DNA of 64,000 bases from an uncultured Arachnia sp. (GCA_947499145.1 CANMNB010000018.1:1-64000); one strand, 5' to 3'; positions 17,338 through 26,289 are shown, counted from the first letter of the stretch. Notes: generated by a model from the sequence alone, not told the origin. Numbers and translations are program-made.

Positions 17338-18257
17338 CCCGGCAGGCTATCCGACCCGGAGTCTCGCGCGTCGTCGTCGCGGACGCTGTCCTCCAGCCGG
17401 CTGAAGAAGTACGACATGACCGCCCCGCCGACGAGCATGACCGCGGCCCACACGACGGCGCTGGTGAGCGTCAGCCCGGACTGCTCCAGCGCCTCCGGCT
17501 GGAAGCTCGGGAACACGACGGTGGGGAAGATCGCCAGTGAGGAGCCCGCCACCAAACCGAGGATGAGGTGGTACATGGTGGCGTAGTAGCGGTCGAACAG
17601 CCAGTTCGTGGCCTTGGCCGTCAGCAGCACGCACGCCACCAGCCCGACGGCCAGAGGCACGATGACCCCGGCGTCGAGATCGGCGATCCCCGCAGCCATC
17701 TTGTCGTAGAGGCCAAAGTAGATGAGGAAGTTCGACGGCGACATCCCGGGCACCACGACGCCGAGTCCGATCAGCGCCCCGGACCCGGCCCACACCGGGA
17801 GACTCGGCGCGACCTGGACCAGCACCGACCCACCCACCACCATGAGCAGGAACACGACGACGGCCGCCACAAGGAGCGCGACGAGGTGTCCTGTCCGTCG
17901 GCCCCGGGAGCCGGCCTGTGCCCACAACGACGGGAAGGTGCCGATGACGAATCCGATGAACAGGCAAGTGAACTGCGCGGCATACGACGAGAACGCCGCC
18001 TCCACGACCACTGAGAAGGCCAGGATCCCCAAGCCGACGCCGATCAGCACCGGCAGGAAGAACCGGACGTTGGCCATGAAGTCCCGGCGAAGGTTGCCGA
18101 GGAACCGGATCATCGGCTCATAGACGCCGAAGATGACGGCCAGGACGCCTCCCGACAGACCGGGCAGGATGGCGCCGACGCCGATCGCGACGCCCTTCAG
18201 CAGCCTTCCGAGCCACGAGCGCAGCCCCGCAAGCGTCGCGTCCCGTCGTCGCACCAT
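17334..18257 (-). CDS. DUF368 membrane protein, polyprenyl-phosphate transporter family
   Basis: A 307-aa protein with about eight transmembrane helices and the two DUF368 signature repeats: ILPGLSGGVLAVIFGVY near residue 35 and VVPGMSPSNFLIYFGLY near 180. DUF368 proteins (PopT) were shown recently to recycle undecaprenyl phosphate across the membrane, which supports cell-wall synthesis. ATG 18257 gives MVRRRDATL with the first helix soon after; an in-frame start at 18290 is less likely. It overlaps the LysR-domain gene by 4 nt. Confidence 0.85.
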   Translation of the reverse strand: MVRRRDATLAGLRSWLGRLLKGVAIGVGAILPGLSGGVLAVIFGVYEPMIRFLGNLRRDFMANVRFFLPVLIGVGLGILAFSVVVEAAFSSYAAQFTCLFIGFVIGTFPSLWAQAGSRGRRTGHLVALLVAAVVVFLLMVVGGSVLVQVAPSLPVWAGSGALIGLGVVVPGMSPSNFLIYFGLYDKMAAGIADLDAGVIVPLAVGLVACVLLTAKATNWLFDRYYATMYHLILGLVAGSSLAIFPTVVFPSFQPEALEQSGLTLTSAVVWAAVMLVGGAVMSYFFSRLEDSVRDDDARDSGSDSLPG

Positions 18258-18306
18258 GCAGTCGCCTCCATCGCCCAGTCCCTCACCCACCGGGCGCGCA
18301 TCTCGG

Positions 18307-20235
18307 TCAGCGCGGCAGCGATCCGGTCAGTTCCGCGCCCAGCACCACTGTACGGTCAGGCGGCAGGTGGAAGACCTCCACCCTGTCGGCCTGGTTGCGG
18401 AACATGAGGGCGAACAGCCGATGCCGCCAGTCGCGCAGGCGGTGGGTCGCCGGCGGCGCCAGGCGGACGGTGGAGAGGTAGTAGACCGCCTTGTCCCACT
18501 TCACGCCGGGCAGGTAGCGGGAGGCGAGCGGCAGGTTGTGGGGGATGTCCTGGGTGTCGGTGAACCCGACGCGGATGGTCACGTGGAACAGGCCGTCGAC
18601 GTTGCGGCCCAGCCGGGCCACCGACACCCGGTCCACGTGCCGGACGTGGGGGACGTCCATGTGCTCGACCTGCACGATGAACGCCCAGCGGTGCAGCTCG
18701 TCGAGCCGCTCCACGCACTGCACGAGGGCCAGGGGCGCGGTGTCCGGGTTGGCGTGGGGGAAGACCGCAACCCCGGGCAGCCGCCGGACCCGGGTCGCGC
18801 CCAGCCGTCCGACGAAGGGGTCGATCGCGGCTTCGGCCTCGCGCCGTTCGGCGTCGAGCTCGCGACGACCCTGGCGCCACGTCTCCATCACAACGAGCAC
18901 GAGGATGGCGATGACGAGCGGGATCCACCCTCCGTCGAGGACCTTGACCGCATTGGCCGCGAGCAGAGCCAGCTCGAGGAGGCCGATCGTGCCGGCGAAG
19001 ACCAGGACCCGCGTCCTCGACCACCGCCACACCCACCGCGCCAGCACCAGGAAGAGCGCGGACTCCAGCACCAGCGTGCCCGTCACGGCCAGGCCGTAGG
19101 CGCTGGCCAGCGCCGCGGAGGAACCGAACATGAGCACCAACGCCAGCACCCCGAGGAACAGGGCCCATGAGACGGCCGGGATGTAGATCTGGCCACCCTC
19201 GTGGCGGGAGGTGTGCAGGACACTGAAGCGCGGCAGGAGGTCGAGGCGCATCGCCTGGTGAGTGACCGAGAAGGCACCGGAGATGACAGCCTGAGAGGCG
19301 ATGATCGTCGCCGCCGTGGCCAGCACCACGAGCGGGATCCGCAGGACCTCCGGCGCCAGGTAGAAGAACGGGTTGCGCAGCGCCTCGGGGTGCTCGATGA
19401 CCAGAGCGCCCTGCCCGAGGTAGACCAGCGCGAGGGAGGGCAGCACGACGGCGAACCATGCCTTCACGATGACCTTCCGCCCGAAGTGGCCGAGGTCGGC
19501 GTAGAGGGCCTCCGCCCCCGTCACGGTCAGCACCACCGCTCCGAACAGGAGGAACCCCCCGATCGGGTGCTCCACCAGGAGCCGGACCGCCCAGTGCGGC
19601 GACAGCGACCACAGCACTTCCGGGTGCCGGACGATCTGCGGGATGCCCAAGGCAGCCATCGTCGTGAACCACACCAACATCACCGGCCCGAACAACCGGC
19701 CGACGACGCCCGTCCCGGACGGCTGGACCAGGAAAACACCCGTGAGGATCACCGCCGCCACGGGGACGACCCACGGCTCGAGCTGCGGCAGGGAGACGGT
19801 GAGGCCCTCGACCGCACTCAGCACGGAGATCGCGGGTGTGATGACGGCGTCGCCGTAGAACAGGGCTGCCCCGATCATCCCGACGGTCGCCATCGCCGCC
19901 GCTGACCGTCGCTTGCCCAGGCTGCGGCGCAGCAACGCCACCAGCGCGAGGATGCCGCCGGCGCCGTCGTTGTCCGCGCGGAGGAGCAGCAACACGTACT
20001 TGAAGGTGACGATCAACGTGATCGTCCACAGCACCAGCGAGATCGTGCCGTACACGTTCTCGCGCGTCGGAGCGACGGGATTGTGTTCCATGCTGAAAGC
20101 CGTGGCCAGCGCATAGAGGGGACTCGTCCCGATGTCGCCGAAGACCACGCCGATGGCGCCGAGCGTCATCCACACTCCGGAGGGAGCGGACGAAGGGGGG
20201 TAGGGGGTCCGCTCAGCGGTCCGCGTGTCGAGCAC
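18307..20235 (-). CDS. kup: KUP-family potassium uptake protein
   Basis: A 642-aa proton-coupled K+ importer. The N-terminal GVVFGDIGTSPLYAL is diagnostic, followed by ADNDGAGGILALVALL, GDAVITPAISVLSAVEGL, a further ten or so helices, and a C-terminal cytosolic domain from about residue 470. Length and domain order are normal for Kup. It is 70 bp downstream of the Doc toxin gene on the same strand, and no c-di-AMP riboswitch is visible in that short gap. Confidence 0.95.
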   Translation of the reverse strand: MLDTRTAERTPYPPSSAPSGVWMTLGAIGVVFGDIGTSPLYALATAFSMEHNPVAPTRENVYGTISLVLWTITLIVTFKYVLLLLRADNDGAGGILALVALLRRSLGKRRSAAAMATVGMIGAALFYGDAVITPAISVLSAVEGLTVSLPQLEPWVVPVAAVILTGVFLVQPSGTGVVGRLFGPVMLVWFTTMAALGIPQIVRHPEVLWSLSPHWAVRLLVEHPIGGFLLFGAVVLTVTGAEALYADLGHFGRKVIVKAWFAVVLPSLALVYLGQGALVIEHPEALRNPFFYLAPEVLRIPLVVLATAATIIASQAVISGAFSVTHQAMRLDLLPRFSVLHTSRHEGGQIYIPAVSWALFLGVLALVLMFGSSAALASAYGLAVTGTLVLESALFLVLARWVWRWSRTRVLVFAGTIGLLELALLAANAVKVLDGGWIPLVIAILVLVVMETWRQGRRELDAERREAEAAIDPFVGRLGATRVRRLPGVAVFPHANPDTAPLALVQCVERLDELHRWAFIVQVEHMDVPHVRHVDRVSVARLGRNVDGLFHVTIRVGFTDTQDIPHNLPLASRYLPGVKWDKAVYYLSTVRLAPPATHRLRDWRHRLFALMFRNQADRVEVFHLPPDRTVVLGAELTGSLPR

Positions 20236-20305
20236 CAGTCAAGTGTGCTCCTGCCCCCGAGGGACGAATCACCGGGTCACCCTTTGACCCTTCCGGCGGG
20301 TGCCA

Positions 20306-20668
20306 TCAGTGCCAACGCGCCAGCTCCGCGGCGATCTCCGCGTAGGGCCTCGTGCCGCTGGCGACGCTGATGACCAGGTCATACGCGTCGTTGTCGGGCG
20401 CGTCGAGTTGTTCGCCGTTGAGACCGTAGAACACCACCACGGCGAGCCAACCCAGCCGCTTGTTTCCGTCGACGAGCGCGTGGTTCCGGACCAGGGACTC
20501 CAACAGCACGGCCGCCTTCTCGTCCAGACCGGGGTAGGCCTCCTCGCCGAAGAGCATGACTTGGGGTCGATGGGCGGCGGAATCCAACAGCCCGACGTCG
20601 CGCACCGGCCCCACCCCGAGATCCATGACGAGCAGGAGCAGGTCGTCGAGCGTGAGGTACTCCGTCAC
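20306..20668 (-). CDS. Doc-family (Fic fold) toxin
   Basis: A 120-aa toxin starting at GTG 20668, which overlaps the antitoxin stop (GTGA). The Fic/Doc core HALVDGNKRLGWLA matches HxFx(D/A)GNKR, with the hydrophobic position altered to L. The N-terminus (EYLTLDDLLLL) and the C-terminal AYDLVISVASG follow the Doc pattern. Doc of phage P1 phosphorylates EF-Tu and halts translation. All catalytic residues appear intact. The upstream RHH protein is the presumed antidote. Confidence 0.88.
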   Translation of the reverse strand: MTEYLTLDDLLLLVMDLGVGPVRDVGLLDSAAHRPQVMLFGEEAYPGLDEKAAVLLESLVRNHALVDGNKRLGWLAVVVFYGLNGEQLDAPDNDAYDLVISVASGTRPYAEIAAELARWH

Positions 20669-20868
20669 CGCCCCAGCCGCTCCAGCAGGTCCGCGTACCG
20701 GGCACGTCCCGAGGCGGACAGCTCCCGGACGCGTGCCTCGCGGAGGTGCCGTGCCGCCATGTCCCTGATGGCGCGTTGAACAGCCTCCTGCTTGCTGACA
20801 CCGAGAACCTCGGCGAGCTCCGCCAGGGCGTGGTCGTCCTCGGGCTTCAATCGCAGCGTCATGGCCAT
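20665..20868 (-). CDS. Ribbon-helix-helix antitoxin of the Doc pair
   Basis: A 67-aa protein with a CopG/Arc-type N-terminus (MAMTLRLKPEDDHALAELAE, then VLGVSKQEAVQRAIRDMA), the usual strand-helix-helix of DNA-binding antitoxins. The basic C-terminal tail would bind the toxin. It precedes the toxin and overlaps it by 4 nt. A second possible ATG is two codons inside. Autoregulation of the operon is expected by analogy. Confidence 0.85.
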   Translation of the reverse strand: MAMTLRLKPEDDHALAELAEVLGVSKQEAVQRAIRDMAARHLREARVRELSASGRARYADLLERLGR

Positions 20869-20939
20869 GCATCGATGGTATCACTGCGATACCACGGTCT
20901 CGGTCCCGATCACCGCGACCGGGGACTAGGCTCAAACCT

Positions 20940-21302
20940 ATGAGCCAGACCATGAAGCCGATCACGGCAGCAGCCAAGCTCGGCATCTACCTGCCGGCTG
21001 CCCCCGAGGAGTTCCGCAACTCCCCCATCACCCGCGAGGAGCTCGACGCGCTCCGGGCGAACCCGCCGCAGTGGCTCGTCGACCTCCGCCGCAACGGGCC
21101 GTTCCCGCGCGACGTCGTCGCCCAGAAGCTGGGCGTCTCCCGCTCCGGACTGGCCCGCGCCGGCGTCACCGAGGCGCTGACCGCCGACGAGATCGGGGCG
21201 CTCCTGGCCGACCCGCCGGAGTGGTTGGAGCACGAGCGCGCGACCCATCGCGACGTCCAGGCGGAGAAGGCACGCCAGAAGTCGGCAACCGACGAGCGCT
21301 GA
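20940..21302 (+). CDS. DUF5997 family protein
   Basis: A 120-aa soluble protein divergent from the toxin-antitoxin pair. The N-terminus MSQTMKPITAAAKLGIYLPA followed by PEEFRNSPITREEL, then PPQWLVDLRRNGPFPRDVVA with KLGVSRSGLARAG, matches DUF5997, a small actinobacterial family of unknown role. The central segment looks like a helix-turn-helix-like helical pair. A 40-nt palindrome follows about 20 nt after its stop. Confidence 0.8.
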   Translation: MSQTMKPITAAAKLGIYLPAAPEEFRNSPITREELDALRANPPQWLVDLRRNGPFPRDVVAQKLGVSRSGLARAGVTEALTADEIGALLADPPEWLEHERATHRDVQAEKARQKSATDER

Positions 21303-21321
21303 CGTCGGCTGGACCGCTTGG

Positions 21322-21361
21322 GTGGGAGCTCTCGTGGCGTGCTCGCCACCAGATCTCCCAC
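21322..21361. repeat. 40-nt palindrome, copy 1
   Basis: Begins GTGGGAGCTCTCGTGGCG and ends CGCCACCAGATCTCCCAC; the 18-bp arms differ at two positions around a 4-nt centre. It lies between the convergent DUF5997 and LacI-type genes and could serve as a bidirectional terminator. A related palindrome is at 21904-21943 on the other side of the LacI gene. Confidence 0.7.
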
Positions 21362-21370
21362 TGAAGGCCG

Positions 21371-21841
21371 TCAGCTCGACTGGCGCACCACCAGCTCGGG
21401 CTCGACGATGAGCGGCTCGCCGGGCGCGGCACCGGAGATCATCTCCAGCAGCTGGTGGGTCGCGAGGTTGGCCATGCGCTGCGCCGGGTTCGTGATCGTG
21501 GTGAGCGACGGCGTCGACTCACGGCCGGCCTCGGTGTCGTCGAAGCCCACCACCCGGATGTCGTTGGGAACCCGGACGCCGCGTCGCTCCAGGGCGCGGG
21601 GCGCGGCCATCGCCATCGGGTCGGAGGCCGCGAACAGGCCGTCGACGTCCGGGTGCTCCTCCAGCAGGCGCTCGGTGAGCTGCGACGCGGTCTGGCCGGT
21701 GAAGTCCCCCTCGTACCAGGCGACCTCCTCGACGGCTTCCTGGGCCTTCTTGGACGCGGGCCCGGTGCCGCGCACGACCCGGGACGCCGTCGCCCGGGAC
21801 ACCCCAGCAACCCGTGCCACGTCCTCCAGCGTCGGCTGCAT
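21371..21841 (-). pseudogene. LacI-family regulator with a large internal in-frame deletion
   Basis: A 156-aa reading frame from ATG 21841 (GGGAGGGG site upstream). Residues 3-40 are a normal LacI helix-turn-helix (TLEDVARVAGVSRATASRVV). From about residue 42 it jumps straight into the distal half of the periplasmic-binding core (WYEGDFTGQTASQLTERLLE, GLFAASDPMAMAA, VVGFDDTEAG, PSLTTI). About 130-170 residues that normally hold the hinge and the first lobe are absent, although the frame is intact. It cannot bind a sugar in the usual way, so it is either a decaying regulator or an effector-independent DNA binder. Confidence 0.75.
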
Positions 21842-21903
21842 CGTCGTTTCCCCTCCCGGCCCCCGATCAGGCGCCCTGATCGATGGTGGCACGGTCGGCT
21901 CCA

Positions 21904-21943
21904 GTGGGAGATCTGGTGGCGAGCTCGCGACCAGAACTCCCTC
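21904..21943. repeat. 40-nt palindrome, copy 2, abutting the DUF4349 stop
   Basis: GTGGGAGATCTGGTGGCG and CGCGACCAGAACTCCCTC form 18-bp arms with a few mismatches around AGCT. It is the same element as the one at 21322-21361. It directly touches the stop codon of the DUF4349 gene, where it would act as that gene's terminator. Confidence 0.7.
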
Positions 21944-22876
21944 CTAGGCCTCCGGATCCTCCGGCGGGGGCGACGGCGTGGTCACCGGCCCGCGACGTCG
22001 CCGTCGCAGCCACGCCCGGACCGGGAAGAACAGCACCAGGGCCGCGAGCCAGATGGGCGACGTCGCGATGAGGAAGGTCAGCGCACCCGTGAGCACCGCA
22101 GCGGCGCCGCGGATGCCGTCGGTGATGGCGTCCAGGAACCCCCAGGACTCGCCGCCCGGCCGCACGACGGCGCGCGGCTCGACCAGTTCGACGGTGACCG
22201 TCGCCATCGCCGCCTGCCGCTCGAGGTAGGTGACCTGGGCGTCGAGCGACTCGATCTCGCCGCGGACCCGGCCGAGCTCCTTCTCGATCGCCAGCATGTC
22301 CTTGACGTCCTCGGCGGCGTCGAAGAACTCCCGCAGCCGCACCTCCTGGGCGCGCAGGTTCTCGAGGCGCGCGGAGAGGTCGACGTGCTCCTGCGTGACG
22401 TCGGTGGTGGCCTCCGACTGGTAGGTGATCCGGCCGATCTGCCCGGCCTCGGCCACGAACGCGTCGAACTCGGCCACCGGCACCCGGACGGTCACCCAGC
22501 CGCGCAGCGCTGCCCCGTCGCCGTGCTCGTCGTAGCGGTAGATCCACTCGTCCTCCGTGGCCACCTGCATGTCGGTGACGCTGCCGTCGTGGCTGCGTGC
22601 GAGGTCGCGTACCTGGTCCAGCGCGTCGGGGGTGCTCTCGACCTCGAGTCGGAGCGTCTTGGTACGGATCAGCATGCGCCCGTCCTCGTCGCCCCCGTCC
22701 TCCTCGGGCATCCCCTCCTCCGGGTACGCCACTCCCCCGCCGTCCTGGGCAGGAGCTCCGCCCACCGATGGCATCCCGGAGTCGTCACTGCCCGAAGCCC
22801 CGCAGGCTGGCAGCAGCAGGACGATGAGCAGGGCCGCCAGTGCGACGAGCCGTGGCAATCGGGTGTGGGGGATCAT
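21944..22876 (-). CDS. DUF4349 lipoprotein
   Basis: A 310-aa envelope protein. The signal peptide ALLIVLLLPACGASG carries a lipobox (LPAC), followed by an acidic, low-complexity linker to about residue 65. The DUF4349 core has MLIRTKTLRLEVE, RVPVAEFDAFVAE, a coiled coil (residues 180-225, LSARLENLRAQEVRLREFF onward), and a C-terminal transmembrane helix (about 265-290) with a basic tail. The start at 22876 has GGAGG 6 nt upstream. Function is unknown; homologues are predicted surface-anchored coiled-coil proteins. Confidence 0.88.
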   Translation of the reverse strand: MIPHTRLPRLVALAALLIVLLLPACGASGSDDSGMPSVGGAPAQDGGGVAYPEEGMPEEDGGDEDGRMLIRTKTLRLEVESTPDALDQVRDLARSHDGSVTDMQVATEDEWIYRYDEHGDGAALRGWVTVRVPVAEFDAFVAEAGQIGRITYQSEATTDVTQEHVDLSARLENLRAQEVRLREFFDAAEDVKDMLAIEKELGRVRGEIESLDAQVTYLERQAAMATVTVELVEPRAVVRPGGESWGFLDAITDGIRGAAAVLTGALTFLIATSPIWLAALVLFFPVRAWLRRRRRGPVTTPSPPPEDPEA

Positions 22877-22970
22877 GGCTGCCTCCTTGCAGTAGGGGCC
22901 GGGGCCCAGCTCCAGTATCCCCCTTCTACGCCCGTGGCGTCGCGCCGGTTGCACCGCCCGCCCCACTTCC

Positions 22971-23028
22971 GAAAATCGATCAGTGCTCGATTCTCCCCCG
23001 TCCGGGTCCGAAAATGCTTCACTGACCC
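22971..23028 (+). repeat. Dispersed 58-bp element, copy A
   Basis: Starts GAAAATCGATCAGTGCTCGA and continues with a CCCCGTCCG block and a CGAAAATGC block to CTGACCC. An AATCGA/TCGATT inverted repeat with a 7-nt loop lies at its left end. Matching copies are at 33355-33412 (opposite strand) and 39264-39321. It sits in the 248-bp gap between the DUF4349 and NERD-helicase genes; the rest of the gap holds nothing I recognise. Confidence 0.75.
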
Positions 23029-23124
23029 CCTCGGTTTGCCACCCACGACGGCGACCCAGCCGCCCGGCGACCCGCCACCCCGGCAAACCGCCCAACGACG
23101 GCGCCGCCCGACTACCGTGACCCC

Positions 23125-24795
23125 ATGACCCCGCGGCTCATCCCCCAGGACCCCCGGTTCACCACCGAGTCCGAGCGCGCCGTGTGGCAGCGGCTCCGCG
23201 GGTCGTTGCGTCCGCAGGACACCCTCATCGCCAACCTCCGGCTCACCGACGTCCACCGTGACCACGAGGCCGACCTGGTGGTGGTGATGCCCGACGTGGG
23301 CGTCACCGTGTTGGAGGTCAAGGGTGCCGGGATCGCCTGCGTCGACGGACGGTGGACCATGACCCACGACGGCGTGAGCCGCGCCGTCGACCCGGTCGCA
23401 CAGGCCCGCGACGCCAGGTACGCCATCCGCGATTATGTGGAGTCCGATCGACGCTGGGCCGACAGCTCGCGCGCCAAGGTCCGCTACCTGCACGCCGTCG
23501 TCACGCCCTTCACCGACCTCGGCCCGGACCTCCAGCTGCCCGACTGTCCCCGCTGGATGCTCCACGACAAGCACGACGTCCCGACGCTCGCCGAACGCCT
23601 GGCTCACGTCCCCGTCGGGTTCGAGACCCACCGACGTGCCCCGAGTGAGGACGACTGCGACGCCATCGTCGACATCCTCACCGCCCGCGGCACCAGTGCC
23701 GTCGCGACGGTGGTCGACGACGCCGACGAGCGCCAGGCACGTGCCGACCGGCTGACCGAGGACCAGGCCCTCCTGCTGCGCGTCACCCGGCTGCTGAGGC
23801 GGGTCGAGATCCGCGGCGGCGCGGGCAGCGGAAAGACGGTGCTGGCGCTGACGCAGGCACGGCAGCTCGCGAGCGGCCGGAGCGGACACGCCGAACGGGT
23901 CGCCCTGCTTTGCTACTCCATCGGCCTCGCCAGCTACTTCCAGCGCGAGGTGGCGTCCTGGCCGTACCGTCAGCGGCCGGCGCTCGTGGGGACGTTCGAG
24001 GCCCTGGCCAACCAGTGGGGCATCCCGTCGGGCAGCCGCGACGACGCCGACTTCTGGGAGCGTCGGCTGCCGCCGCTGATGGCCGAGAAGGCGGCAGAGC
24101 TGCCGCCCAACCTGCGCTTCGACTCGTTCGTCGTCGACGAGGCCCAGGACTTCGCCGAATCGTGGTGGCAACCGCTCGTCGCCGCCCTACGCGACGAGGA
24201 GGGCGGCGGGCTGTTCCTCTACTCCGACGAGAACCAGCGCCTCTTCCAGCGGTTCGGACGCCCGCCGGTGCCCCTGGTGCCGCTCGTCCTGGACCACAAC
24301 CTGCGCAACACCCGCCAGATCGCCGAGGTCTTCAAACCGCTCGCCCCGCTCCGGATGCGACTCGAGGGCGGCGACGGACCCGAGGTCGTGCACGTTCAGG
24401 CCAGCCCCGAGGACGCCCTCGACGTCGCCGACGACCAGGTGGACCTCCTCTTCGACGAGGGCTGGGCCCCGGGACACATCGCCCTCCTCACGACGGGGCG
24501 TCGGCACCCGGAGCAGGTGGCCCGCCAGGACGCCGACCCGGACCAGAGCGACTACTGGGACTCCTTCTGGGACGACGAAATCCCCTTCTACGGCCACGTC
24601 CTGGGGTTCAAGGGCCTGGAGCGGCGCGCCGTCGTACTGTGCATCAACGAGGACGGGACGCGGGAGCGGTTCCGCGAGCGGCTCTACGTCGGCCTGTCGC
24701 GCGCGAGGGACCGGCTCGTCGTCGTCGGCGACGTGGAGGCCATCAGCCGGGCGGGGGACGACGTCGTTCGGGCGTTGGTGGGACGGCGACGGTAG
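23125..24795 (+). CDS. NERD-domain / UvrD-like superfamily I helicase
   Basis: A 556-aa protein. Residues 10-130 are a NERD nuclease-like domain (ESERAVWQRL, HEADLVVVMPDVGVTVLEVKG with D and E-x-K). Residues 210-550 carry SF1 helicase motifs: GGAGSGKTVLAL (Walker A), FVVDEAQDF (motif II), LDHNLRNTRQI, FKGLERRAVVLC and YVGLSRARDRLVVVG (motif VI). NERD-helicase fusions are found in plasmid and defence contexts, and Nhi-type nuclease-helicases give phage immunity. Function here is unknown. It is monocistronic, with a long hairpin 6 nt after its stop. Confidence 0.88.
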   Translation: MTPRLIPQDPRFTTESERAVWQRLRGSLRPQDTLIANLRLTDVHRDHEADLVVVMPDVGVTVLEVKGAGIACVDGRWTMTHDGVSRAVDPVAQARDARYAIRDYVESDRRWADSSRAKVRYLHAVVTPFTDLGPDLQLPDCPRWMLHDKHDVPTLAERLAHVPVGFETHRRAPSEDDCDAIVDILTARGTSAVATVVDDADERQARADRLTEDQALLLRVTRLLRRVEIRGGAGSGKTVLALTQARQLASGRSGHAERVALLCYSIGLASYFQREVASWPYRQRPALVGTFEALANQWGIPSGSRDDADFWERRLPPLMAEKAAELPPNLRFDSFVVDEAQDFAESWWQPLVAALRDEEGGGLFLYSDENQRLFQRFGRPPVPLVPLVLDHNLRNTRQIAEVFKPLAPLRMRLEGGDGPEVVHVQASPEDALDVADDQVDLLFDEGWAPGHIALLTTGRRHPEQVARQDADPDQSDYWDSFWDDEIPFYGHVLGFKGLERRAVVLCINEDGTRERFRERLYVGLSRARDRLVVVGDVEAISRAGDDVVRALVGRRR

Positions 24796-24800
24796 GGGCC

Positions 24801-24867
24801 ACACATCTGCGTATGGGTTCCGATGTCGTCGCATGCGGAAGATCGGGACCTCCACGCAGATGCGTGT
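24801..24867. terminator. Long imperfect hairpin after the NERD-helicase gene
   Basis: ATCTGCGT (24805-24812) pairs with ACGCAGAT (24854-24861), extended by ACAC/GTGT with a 2-nt bulge, and an inner arm GGTTCCGAT pairs with ATCGGGACC. The 67-nt structure is a plausible terminator or a palindromic repeat. The following 98 bp up to the exporter remnant hold nothing recognisable. Confidence 0.55.
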
Positions 24868-24965
24868 ACCTCCCAGTGGCCACGGGGCCCGGTCGAGCCC
24901 GGAGCCCCGACTGCCACCACACAGTCTCTTGCTGGCGCGGCGCTGGGTGCCGGAGGGCGGCCCGG

Positions 24966-26188
24966 TCACGCGGGCCGGGGGGTCGTGGATTCGGGGAGCA
25001 GCAACCACACGAAGACCACCGTCGCCCCCAGAGCACAGCCGAGCACCAGCAACGCCAGCGGAACCATGCTCTGGGAGCCGGCCAAACCGACCACCGGAGC
25101 CGCGACTCCCCCGGCCGCGAGCGCGCCAGGCCCAGGAATGACGACGCTGTCCCGGCCAGCTCGGGGTACCCCACCAGGGCGAATGACGTGGACGGCGGTG
25201 AAACCGCCGCCGCCCCTGACGCCACGAGAAAGAATGCGACGATCGTCGGCACCAAGGGAAGCGGCGCCACGAGGACCACCGAGAGAGCGAGGCCGGCAGC
25301 GATCAGCATGCCCAGGCCGACCCCGAAGACCAGACGCTCTCCCCACCACTCGGAGGCGCGCCCAGCAAGGAATCCGAACGCGGCGAAACCGGCGGCGTTG
25401 ATCCCGAAGACCAGGGCGAAGCGGGACGGCGACAGTCCGTGGATCTCGTTCAGGACGAAGGGCGCCGCCGACAGGTAGGCGAAGTAGGCGCCGGAGGTGA
25501 GTGAACTGGAGACCAGGGCCCCCACGTACAGCCGATCCGAGCGAAGCACCCTCAGATGCTCCCATGTTCCGCGGAGCCCGCCGACGACCCGCAACGAGAC
25601 CTCGAGGGTCTCCGCGAATCCGACGAGCACAGCGCCCGTGACGACCACCCCGATCCCTGTCAGCAGCAGGAAGAACCCACGCCAACTCATGAACTCCGCC
25701 AGCACCCCGCCAAGGACTGGAGCAACGACGGCCGCGAGTCCCGACAAGACGATGATCCTGCCGAAGTAGCGCGTCAGCCGCGGACCCTCGTAGATGTCCC
25801 GCCCGGCGGCCTGGGCGATGACAAGTCCGACGCCGCCCCCCAACCCCTGCAGCAATCGGAAGAGCACGAGAGCGCCGATCGACTGGCTGAGCGCGCACAG
25901 CAACGACGCAACCGAGAAGAGCAGGAGCCCGACGACCAATGGCCTGCGCCGTCCGAATCGGTCGGACAGTGGGCCGGCGATCAACTGTCCAAAGGCGAGT
26001 CCGAAGAGACACGTCGTGACCGTGAGCTGGGCCGCCGAAGCCGTGGTTTCGAGCCCCCGGGCGAGTTCCGGCAGGACCGGGAGGTACAAGTCCATCGCGA
26101 GAGGCCCGAATACCGTCAGCGTCGCCAGGATGGTCGCAACCCACAAGGGCGCCGCCCTCAGCCGCGCGATGACGCCGTCAGTGTCCAC
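24966..26188 (-). pseudogene. Bcr/CflA-type multidrug exporter (MFS), frameshifted near its 3' end
   Basis: From ATG 26188 the frame encodes a typical 12-helix Bcr/CflA drug:proton antiporter (FGPLAMDLYLPVLPELA, GPLSDRFGRRRPLV, LVLFRLLQGLGGGVG). At about 25110-25145 (after GTASSFLGL) the coding sense leaves this frame. The expected final helices (ALAAGGVAAPVVGLAGSQ to LLLPESTTPRPA) continue in another frame to a stop at 24966, while the original frame runs on as arginine-rich nonsense to 24743. One inserted or deleted base explains this. It is either a true pseudogene or a sequencing error. It is divergent from the MmyB-type regulator. Confidence 0.75.
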
Positions 26189-26289
26189 GCTCTGATCCCA
26201 CGACGCTCCGGGCCAAAGCGGAAGACCCTGCCATGACGTGCCCTCTCAGGGCATCCCTGGACACGGGAGGTGCCCGTACGCTGGAGCGC

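Noticed and set aside
20236-20305. A c-di-AMP riboswitch ahead of kup
   Set aside because: The only upstream gap on kup's strand is 70 bp to the Doc gene, and it lacks the conserved ydaO elements.
24743-24965. Extension of the exporter frame to 24743
   Set aside because: This part is arginine/tryptophan-rich nonsense that overlaps the 3' end of the NERD-helicase on the other strand; the true C-terminus is in another frame.
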